Below, piece by piece: positions 27,611 to 34,326 of a stretch of DNA of 64,000 nt (positions are counted from its first letter, which is position 1; each line of letters opens with the position of its first letter). Below the pieces are notes generated by a model. It saw nothing but the letters and a program-made list of their open reading frames with translations. It did not search any database and was not told where the DNA came from. Made by a program: the position numbers and the translations under genes. This DNA comes from Synechococcus sp. PCC 7336 (GTDB lineage: Bacteria; Cyanobacteriota; Cyanobacteriia; Thermostichales; PCC-7336), in the NCBI RefSeq assembly GCF_000332275.1, contig NZ_CM001776.1, forward strand, positions 248,001 to 312,000. The letters run 5' to 3'.

Positions 27611-27678
27611 TTTGCAGAGATGCGCCCGACACCGGCAGGGCAATCGATTTTCCCCGCTCGAATTGAACTATTTCTGGG

Positions 27679-28161
27679 ATGTCGCGATCGCCAAAATGCG
27701 CTACGATTTGGCTCCACCCATTCCCTCCCCCTCACCGCAAGCCCGTGCCCGATCTCTCCGCTCAATATTGGCCCATCGAACAGTTACCGGGGCTGAATGC
27801 CTCCGATCGCAGAAAGCTGAAACACTTTGGCCTTGTCACAACGGCAGATCTCTTGAACGTGGCGCAGTCTGGCAATTGTCATAAGACGACCGTAGCGGCA
27901 CAGTTGCAAACCAAAGTCGAACGGCTGAATCGCTGGCTGGCAATGGCAGATCTGGCTCGCCTGCCCGCAGTAGGCTGTCAGTATTGTGGTTTATTACTTC
28001 ACGCTGGCATGCTGTCTGTCACCGACCTGAGCGCAGCCTCAGCACCGCAACTACACCGCCTCATTCAACGCCTGCACGTCTCGACCCTGAGATCGGTCCG
28101 CAATTGTCCGTCAGTGGCGCAGGTGAGCCAGTGGATTTACCAAGCCCGCCATTTAGGCTGA
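27679..28161 (+). CDS. DUF4332-like helix-hairpin-helix protein
   Basis: 160 residues as drawn; a GTG at 27745 would give 138 residues and drop a Pro-rich lead. Two HhH-type stretches: IEQLPGLNASDRRKLKHFGLVTTADLLNVA, and VGCQYCGLLLHAGMLSVTDLSAASAPQLHRLIQRLHV. The family is annotated as DUF4332 in cyanobacteria; the fold suggests nucleic-acid or protein contact, but the role is unknown. It converges on the NarL-type regulator gene. Confidence 0.65.
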   Translation: MSRSPKCATIWLHPFPPPHRKPVPDLSAQYWPIEQLPGLNASDRRKLKHFGLVTTADLLNVAQSGNCHKTTVAAQLQTKVERLNRWLAMADLARLPAVGCQYCGLLLHAGMLSVTDLSAASAPQLHRLIQRLHVSTLRSVRNCPSVAQVSQWIYQARHLG

Positions 28162-28168
28162 ATGAACC

Positions 28169-28873
28169 TCATTTCACTAGCCCCGCCCGCAATGCCCGCA
28201 CGGCAGCTTGGGTGCGATCGTTGGCACATAACTTATTCAGAATATTGCGAACGTGGGTTTTGACAGTCCCCAAGCCAATGCCTAAGATTTCGCCAATATC
28301 CGCATTACTGCGACCGTCAACGATTTTTTCCAACACCTCCAACTCTCGTTCGGTCAGAGGCCACGTCTCTAACATCTCGGCCAACTCGGCATCGGCAGCC
28401 GCAATTTCAATTTTGTCGGGTTCTGTGGCTCCACTCTCCCGCAAGCCATCCAAGACAATATGGGCGATCGCCGGATCGATCCAGGCATTGCCCTCCTGCA
28501 TCTGCTGCAGCGCATCGAGCAACTTGTCCGCCGACACGTCCTTGCAGCAATAGGCATCAGCCCCAGCCCCAAAGGCCGCCAATACCGTTTCTTCGCGATC
28601 GCTACCGGTCAAGATCAGCACCCGCGTCTCGGGCAATGCCGCCTTCACCTGCCGAGTCAGTTCGATGCCATCCATGTCGGGCAAGCCAATATTCAAAATG
28701 GCAATCTCGGGACAATGGCGGGCGATCGCCTCCAGACCCTCCTGTGCGGTGGTGGACTCGGCTAATAAATTAATCCCTTCGGCAGGCTCTAATGCAGCCC
28801 TCAAGACTGCCCTGGTGTAGGCGCTATCTTCCACCACCACCACTCCAACGGACGCGTCCAAACTGTCTGCCAT
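28169..28873 (-). CDS. NarL/LuxR-type response regulator with Asn at the phosphoacceptor site
   Basis: 234 residues. Receiver domain at residues 10-130: acidic pair ED in VVVVEDSAYTR, LILTGSD for the Thr, and CCKDVS for the conserved Lys. At the place of the phosphorylated Asp the codon is AAT (Asn61), in AILNIGLPDMDG. A LuxR-type helix-turn-helix is at about 168-230 (LTERELEVLEKIVDGRSNADIGEILGIGLGTVKTHVRNILNKL). Likely a DNA-binding regulator that does not use Asp phosphorylation at this site. No kinase gene is adjacent. Confidence 0.88.
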   Translation of the reverse strand: MADSLDASVGVVVVEDSAYTRAVLRAALEPAEGINLLAESTTAQEGLEAIARHCPEIAILNIGLPDMDGIELTRQVKAALPETRVLILTGSDREETVLAAFGAGADAYCCKDVSADKLLDALQQMQEGNAWIDPAIAHIVLDGLRESGATEPDKIEIAAADAELAEMLETWPLTERELEVLEKIVDGRSNADIGEILGIGLGTVKTHVRNILNKLCANDRTQAAVRALRAGLVK

Positions 28874-29131
28874 GTGCGAACCTATCTCAAATGGAGCCCG
28901 CCCAATGCCTGAAGCCGGCTAAAACTACAATGAGTGTCGCTGACTGCAGGCCGAGAAGGCTCCCGTAAAATTGCGGTCTTGCGCCTACCCCAACTAAAAA
29001 TAGAGTCGATAACATGAGGAGAAGCGAGCTTCCCTAAGGAATAGTTAACTGTACCCACCCCACACCCCCTAGCACCGCTCGATGGGAGCGCTAGTCAAGT
29101 GTGGGAGCGACCTCTCCCCCGTACTTGTATC

Positions 29132-30025
29132 ATGTCTGACTCCCTGCAACTGTCTGTCCGCCTTACTTTTGCTGGAATTCTCGGGGTTTCAATCCTCGCG
29201 GGGGGCAATTTCCCTTCGCAGACGCATGGCGATCGCGCCTTCGCCCAATCAGAGCCTTCCCCCGAAACCGCCACTATCCAGGTGGAATCGCAGGTGGGCA
29301 ATCTTCAGCGTAGAGCTTTGCCAGCAGGCGACCCACTCGCGGACTGGGAACAGGGGGAGAGCGAGACTGCTGAAGTCGGTGTCGAGGCGGATGATGTTTC
29401 AGAAGATCCGACAACTGCCAGCGCCGATCCGCTCTTCGAACTCGATCTCGGCATCCAGCAGGAGGGAAGTGGCGGCGGTCGCAGTGCTGGCGAAGGGAAT
29501 GGCCTCGGCAGTAACGGGCAGGAAGGTACGGGAGAGAGCCTGGGGACTCAGACGGGCAATGGCAGCAATGGGGGAGCTGGCAGTGGTGTCGGTACTGGCA
29601 GCAGTACTGGAGATGGAGCAGGTGACGGAGGGGGCGGTACGGGTCAGCTCCGCAGGCAGGTGGAATACATTCCCGAAGTCACTGGGCTGATTGTGGACGC
29701 CCGAGAACTGGACTTTATCCCCAGCATGTCCATGCGGCTGTTCGATCCCGATGGCAATCAGGTCTACACGACGCCAACAGCCAATCGCAATCTCAATGCT
29801 TCTTTCGTGTCGTCTGAGGGAACAGCCCTGTTTGTCACGAGTGAAGATCTGGCTCGCAGCTTACACAATCGCATTGGGGAGCGACCGCTCGAGATCTCGG
29901 CCAAGGGTACGCGCGGCTACGATCTCGTGATTTCTAACTCCGATGCTTGGCAATTGCGACAGAAGAATATTCGCGATCGCTTTCTCGATAATTTTGCCGT
30001 CGTGGTCATCTGGTCTCCAAACTAG
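29132..30025 (+). CDS. Exported protein with Gly/Ser-rich linker and FlgT/LPP20-like C-terminal domain
   Basis: 297 residues from the ATG at 29132. N-terminal signal-like segment (LTFAGILGVSILAGG), then an acidic region, then a Gly/Ser/Thr-rich low-complexity linker at about 110-170. The C-terminal part EVTGLIVDARELDFIPSMSMRLFDPDG resembles the domain found in FlgT/LPP20-type envelope proteins. Function unknown. Its last 78 bases plus the stop context are duplicated at 31135-31215 beyond the TIR genes. Confidence 0.7.
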   Translation: MSDSLQLSVRLTFAGILGVSILAGGNFPSQTHGDRAFAQSEPSPETATIQVESQVGNLQRRALPAGDPLADWEQGESETAEVGVEADDVSEDPTTASADPLFELDLGIQQEGSGGGRSAGEGNGLGSNGQEGTGESLGTQTGNGSNGGAGSGVGTGSSTGDGAGDGGGGTGQLRRQVEYIPEVTGLIVDARELDFIPSMSMRLFDPDGNQVYTTPTANRNLNASFVSSEGTALFVTSEDLARSLHNRIGERPLEISAKGTRGYDLVISNSDAWQLRQKNIRDRFLDNFAVVVIWSPN

Positions 30026-30029
30026 CGAG
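29948..30029 (+). repeat. 82-bp direct repeat, original copy (3' end of the exported-protein gene)
   Basis: In frame as the last codons and stop of the gene ending at 30025. Matches 31135-31215 with about eight substitutions and one base missing in the second copy. The TIR gene pair lies between the copies. Confidence 0.9.
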
Positions 30030-30267
30030 CAGCTAACCGCCATCGGTCAGCGGAATGCCAGCACTAGGGTGCCACGAATAGCCCCTGCCTAAAGTTCCAG
30101 CAACCGATCGGGGGTATTGAAGTCCAAACTACGAGCTGTGACCTCTCCAATATCCGACCGCGAGAAGATTATGATGCCATCTCATGCGTATGCTCTGCCC
30201 AATGGTTTGTGCGTCGGTTGAAGATTGATAGCTTGAAGACTCATAAAGGATCGCTTATGGTAGCGAT

Positions 30268-30669
30268 ATGCAAGTTTTTATTAGTCATTCTAGCAAAGAC
30301 ACGCCAATTGCTCGGAAGTTAACACAACGACTCTCGGAAGCTGGCCTCAGAGTATGGATGCCAGAAAACGAGATCCTTCCTGGTGATAACTGGGCTCAGA
30401 AAATGGGGCAGGCCCTTGAAGAGTCGGAGCTCATGGTAGTACTTATCTCTCCGCATGCCTTTGAGTCAGAGTGGTTGAAAGAGGAAATTCAGTACGCATT
30501 GACAGCAGACCAATACAAAGGCCGCTTGATTCCTATTTTCTTAGATCCCAAGAGCGAGATTTCTTCAGACGTACCGTGGATTCTTCGAAAGTTGAATCCT
30601 ATTGAATGGAAAGGGCGTGAAGAAGACTGGCAACAGGTGATTGAGAAAGTACGCTCTTTAGCGGAATGA
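30268..30669 (+). CDS. Stand-alone TIR-domain protein 1
   Basis: 133 residues, a complete TIR domain and nothing else. MQVFISHSSKDTPIARKL is the first strand and box 1. RVWMPENEILPGDNWAQKM is the BB loop region. LMVVLISPHAFESEWLKEEIQYAL contains the Glu that is catalytic in NAD-cleaving TIRs. PWILRKLNPIEW is the last strand. Known for bacterial TIR proteins: NADase or cyclic ADP-ribose-type signalling in anti-phage systems. It precedes a second TIR gene by 3 bp and shares its operon. The bases are AT-richer and lack HIP1, unlike the flanks. Confidence 0.9.
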   Translation: MQVFISHSSKDTPIARKLTQRLSEAGLRVWMPENEILPGDNWAQKMGQALEESELMVVLISPHAFESEWLKEEIQYALTADQYKGRLIPIFLDPKSEISSDVPWILRKLNPIEWKGREEDWQQVIEKVRSLAE

Positions 30670-30672
30670 TCG

Positions 30673-31092
30673 ATGCCACCAATCGAGGTATTCCTTTCCC
30701 ATTCAAATCAAGATCGGGCAATGGCTGAGCGTCTTGCTACTGCTTTAACGTATCACGGCGTTCCCCTATTCTTCAGCCCAGAGAATATCGTGGGAGCTCA
30801 GCAATGGCAGAGTGGGATTCTGAGTGCGCTACAACGTTGTGACTGGTTTGTAGTGCTCCTCTCCCCCGATGCTATCGATTCAATGTGGGTAAGAAGAGAA
30901 GTTGCCTTTGCCCTGCAAGACCCGAGATATGAAGATCGTATCGTTCCACTCAAGTACCGCAATTGCGACCTCAAATCGCTGCAGTGGCTCACCCTGTTCC
31001 AGACAATCGACTTTACTGGAGGCTTTACCGCTGGGTGTCGGAGCTTGCTGAGGGTTTGGGGTATTGGCCTAAGAGAAGAGCGTTTACAGTAA
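30673..31092 (+). CDS. Stand-alone TIR-domain protein 2
   Basis: 139 residues. PIEVFLSHSNQDRAMAERLATAL is the first TIR strand and helix, VPLFFSPENIVGAQQWQ the BB-loop region, and WFVVLLSPDAIDSMWVRREVAFAL carries the candidate catalytic Glu. It is only distantly similar to the first TIR protein, so the pair is not a fresh tandem copy. Neither has a sensor, helicase or SLOG/SIR2 partner nearby. An operon of two different single-domain TIRs suggests either a heteromeric NADase or a toxin with a TIR-fold regulator; both are inference. Confidence 0.88.
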   Translation: MPPIEVFLSHSNQDRAMAERLATALTYHGVPLFFSPENIVGAQQWQSGILSALQRCDWFVVLLSPDAIDSMWVRREVAFALQDPRYEDRIVPLKYRNCDLKSLQWLTLFQTIDFTGGFTAGCRSLLRVWGIGLREERLQ

Positions 31093-31134
31093 GACAATAG
31101 AGAGTGAAAAAACAGGGGAAAATACGATCGCGGG

Positions 31135-31215
31135 TGGCAACTGCGACAGAAGAATATTCGCGATCGCTTTCTCGATAACTTTGCCGTCTCGTCATCTGGT
31201 CCCCGAATTAGCGAG
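31135..31215 (+). repeat. 81-bp direct repeat, decayed second copy
   Basis: Diverged, one-base-deleted copy of the 3' end of the gene at 29132-30025, ending nine bases before the stop of convergent csaB. It marks the right border of the inserted TIR cassette. Confidence 0.9.
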
Positions 31216-31223
31216 TGTCCCAC

Positions 31224-32270
31224 TCATTCATCGCTAACAGAGCTGGCACTACACACCCGTTCCAGGACCTGCTGGTGGAGGAGCGCCCGTTGTTGCAGTG
31301 CCTCTCGCCGCTCGCCATCCAATCCCTGCTGTCCAAACTGGGCGAGCCAATTGCGAGCGATCTCGGCTGGATCGGTCGGTAAGTCCGAGAGCTCGTACCC
31401 CGGCAGATTTTGCTCTTCGAGCAGTTGGGTCACCTTGGGATCGTAGCTGAGGCCGAAAACTGGCACCCCCTCTGCCGCAGCCAAGATCAGACCGTGCAGG
31501 CGCATGGCGATCGCCAATTCGACCTGTCGAAGCGCTCCTTTCAGTTGGCGGGGATCGTCAACGCAAACAATCTGTGCGGTTGAGGACATCGCTGCGTGGA
31601 GTTGTTGTGCAATGCCCAGATCGGAGCTTTGAAAGGGCATGAGCACTAGATGTGCCTTGGTGGCAACTTGCAGTTGCACGAGAGCTTGTTGTAGCACCGC
31701 AAGGCGCTCGCAGGTGAGTAGGGGATGAGTGCGCAGCACGATCGCGATCGCCAACTCGGGCCAAGTGGAGGAATAGTCTTTCGCTGCGAGTGCCCAGACG
31801 GGATCGGGGGCAAGGGTATAGGAAATATTCCAACGATCGAGCAGCGCAGCAGAGGCGCGATCGCGCACGCTCACCGCCGTACACCCCTGAAGACAGTGCC
31901 GCGCCAGCCAACGGGTCCACCTCCACTGCAACGGGCCGATTCCCTGAGCCCAGGCTACCGTTCGCAGCCCCAAGAGTTGAGCTAAGCCCATGAGCCCGCC
32001 GTAATACAGCGGGTTGCGCCAACTACTGCTGTCCTGCATCAAACTCCCCCCACCCCAGATAAACACGTCCGCCGATCGCAATAGGCGCAGCACCTGCCAT
32101 CCATTCCAGCGATCGATCGCCTTCACGCCATATTGTTGCTCTGTGTGTAAAGGTCGTTGGGACAACACAATCGGCTCCGCCTTGGCTGGCAACATTTGCA
32201 AGACACTCAATAGCAGAGCCTCGTCGCCACCATTGCCAAACCCGTAATACCCCGCCACAATTACCCGCAT
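31224..32270 (-). CDS. csaB: Polysaccharide pyruvyl transferase CsaB
   Basis: 348 residues from the ATG at 32270 (MRVIVAGYYGFGNGGDEALL); an upstream start at 32381 adds 37 unrelated residues. GYYGFGNGGDEA, VFIWGGGSLMQDSSSWRNPLYYGG and AIAMRLHGLILAAAEGVPVFGLSYDPKV are CsaB landmarks. Known role: transfer of pyruvate from phosphoenolpyruvate to cell-wall polysaccharide, which anchors SLH-domain surface or outer-membrane proteins in cyanobacteria. The 359-bp gap upstream shows no gene. Confidence 0.92.
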   Translation of the reverse strand: MRVIVAGYYGFGNGGDEALLLSVLQMLPAKAEPIVLSQRPLHTEQQYGVKAIDRWNGWQVLRLLRSADVFIWGGGSLMQDSSSWRNPLYYGGLMGLAQLLGLRTVAWAQGIGPLQWRWTRWLARHCLQGCTAVSVRDRASAALLDRWNISYTLAPDPVWALAAKDYSSTWPELAIAIVLRTHPLLTCERLAVLQQALVQLQVATKAHLVLMPFQSSDLGIAQQLHAAMSSTAQIVCVDDPRQLKGALRQVELAIAMRLHGLILAAAEGVPVFGLSYDPKVTQLLEEQNLPGYELSDLPTDPAEIARNWLAQFGQQGLDGERREALQQRALLHQQVLERVCSASSVSDE

Positions 32271-32629
32271 TTTTGCCCGCACACACTCCAGCCCCATTAA
32301 GCGGCAGGTTGGGGAGAATCTCAAGTGGCGTTTGGCTGCAGAGAGGTGCTCCACTGGGATTGGACAAACGCGACAACCCATCCCCCTAGGATTGAGGCGT
32401 AGAGCTCCAAGCTACTGCGATTGGATTATCCCAATGGTAAATGGCCCTAGAGTATCGCAATCCTAGGGCCGTATTTAAAAGAATATTGAGAAAGGTTTTG
32501 AACTACTATGACCTTATGGAATAACCTCAAGTATTTGCAAGTTTACATCGAGATATTCTCAGATTTGTAATTTTTCTTAGTACTTTTTGGGCTGGAATTG
32601 CTAGTCCCTCGGGATACTTGGCGCCAAAG

Positions 32630-33148
32630 CTACGAGCGTCTTCGGCCTAGGCGAAGCTGCCGTCTGGAATAGCGTACTAGGGGTAAGGTCAAACAGTAGG
32701 CGATCGCCGCAAATACTCCCCCGACCACCGTGCATCCCACCACCATTACCACCGCGAGACCTGTACTCTGTTGCAAAACTCGGTGTAGCGATTGCCTCGT
32801 AAATTTAAAGGAAACATCTGACTGCAACACCCAGTGACCCACCTGAAAATTAAATGCATAGATCGGCAGGTAGGTGAATGGATTGCTGATCCAGGTGCTG
32901 GCGGCAGCCGCCAGCCGATTGCCCCGCAACACAGTGGCGATCGCCACCGATAGAATTGTCTGAAGGCCAAAAAACGGGTACATGCCTGCAAACACTCCAA
33001 TCGCTACCCCTCGGGCAATTTCGGCAGGAGTGCCGCGCATGCGCACCAATCGCAAGAAAAAATACCGCAGCCGCCGCGAAGTCCAGTTCCTAGAGGGTCG
33101 AACCGCCACCTGCGCACTCTCTGCAATTGGGAACTTCAAATCGGCCAT
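32630..33148 (-). CDS. DUF2062 membrane protein
   Basis: 172 residues. RMRGTPAEIARGVAIGVFAGMYPFFGLQT and STWISNPFTYLPIYAFNFQVGHWVL are the DUF2062 hallmarks, with two or three membrane segments and basic ends. Function unknown. Transcribed leftward, away from a 620-bp intergenic region. Confidence 0.88.
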   Translation of the reverse strand: MADLKFPIAESAQVAVRPSRNWTSRRLRYFFLRLVRMRGTPAEIARGVAIGVFAGMYPFFGLQTILSVAIATVLRGNRLAAAASTWISNPFTYLPIYAFNFQVGHWVLQSDVSFKFTRQSLHRVLQQSTGLAVVMVVGCTVVGGVFAAIAYCLTLPLVRYSRRQLRLGRRRS

Positions 33149-33772
33149 GCTAACATTTCGGATGGTTAAAACTTCTCAACAGTATTTCTAGCAAGAATCG
33201 ATGCCTTTTGCGATCCCCAAGCAGTTGGGAGGGCTTTGGCCTGGAACGGCCTACCGACTTTCAAAGAACCGCATCCCAATCGAGCGCAGAGGTGCCTCGC
33301 CGGACGGTCGCTAGGCGGTCTCTCAGGCAACGGCCCGAACAATCTCTAAGGTATTTGATGTCAATCCTAACTCCGAACATGAGATACAATAAATTTACTC
33401 GAAAAAAGAGTGTCTTGATTTGTTTGATACGAAATCTTTCTCGTGAGGATTGCCAATCCAGAAGATTTTGCTAATTCGAGCACGGAGAGCATTTCATAGC
33501 AAATCGATCGGTCTAAGGGCATCGCATGATTTTTTTTGGGCTTATTGGAGAAAATGACCTGTGCATCTCGTATCGGAACGAGATTTTTTTTAACTTAAAT
33601 TCACTTTATGTAGCTAATGTGATTTTCCTCTGGCACTTGGTATATTCTGGAGATATGGCTTAAACCATCACATAAAGAAAGTTACGTTGTGTGACTGTTC
33701 GTTTTTGGGTGGCGCATCGTTTTGTACGGTGATAAGTTTTAAGCGGGAAGCATTTACGAAACAAAAGTGAAA
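33149..33772 (+). other. 624-bp intergenic region with no gene, holding an orphan terminator
   Basis: No supported open frame. The only clear element is the hairpin plus T-run at 33565-33591, which serves neither neighbouring gene. AT content rises after about 33350. This could be a long leader of the gene at 33773 or hold a small RNA gene. Confidence 0.5.
33565..33591 (+). terminator. Intrinsic terminator not linked to an annotated gene
   Basis: Perfect 7-bp stem ATCTCGT/ACGAGAT with a 6-base loop followed by eight T. No rightward gene lies between 33149 and this hairpin. Confidence 0.75.
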
Positions 33773-34099
33773 ATGGCTCAGTTGCGTATTATCAATAATT
33801 TCGACACCAGTTTCGCCCTCGAAACTGAAGCTCAGAAGGTGCTATTTGGGCTGCTCGAAAGTGATGGTTTTTTAGGTCAAGTTGCTGGGCAGATTGAAGC
33901 CCAGAAGGTAGAGTTTACGGGGATTCTGTTTCAGCCGGTTCCCCACGGCCCCGGCACACCTAGGGGTATCTCGCCCGAGTTCGCAGAATATTTTACATCT
34001 CGGGAATATGCCATCATCAATATTCCGCCCAACTTCATGTTCAAGGCCAGAATCTCCAATCCGTCGCGGTTGTGTGCTATCTTCCGCCGTTTGAAGTAG
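33773..34099 (+). CDS. Hypothetical protein, 108 residues
   Basis: From MAQLRIINNFDTSF at 33773. Soluble, mixed alpha/beta composition. The C-terminal part (INIPPNFMFKARISNPSRLCAIFRRLK) is basic. I do not recognise the family. The codon use and length support a real gene. It is 228 bp upstream of the UPF0182 gene on the same strand. Confidence 0.55.
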   Translation: MAQLRIINNFDTSFALETEAQKVLFGLLESDGFLGQVAGQIEAQKVEFTGILFQPVPHGPGTPRGISPEFAEYFTSREYAIINIPPNFMFKARISNPSRLCAIFRRLK

Positions 34100-34326
34100 A
34101 GATGGACGGCTGTCGGGACTGGAGCATCGTTTAACGGCTGGCTTATTGCTGGAGAAAGGGAGCTTGTCCGAGTAGCGTCCTTCGTCTTTTCCTCGCAATG
34201 CGCGCGAGCAGGCTGTCAAGGCTGAGTTTTCGCGCGGTTAAGACTGCGGCTAAATACACCGCTGCTGGGACAATGTACAGATGAGCGTAACGCTCGGGTC
34301 CTTTCAGAGAAGTGGTTGCAATCGCA

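Noticed and set aside
30268-31092. Thoeris system
   Set aside because: Two TIR genes are present but there is no ThsA-type NADase gene on either side.
33208-33474. 88-codon rightward frame in the intergenic region
   Set aside because: Composition is Arg/Ser rich without domain character and there is no ribosome site; likely chance.
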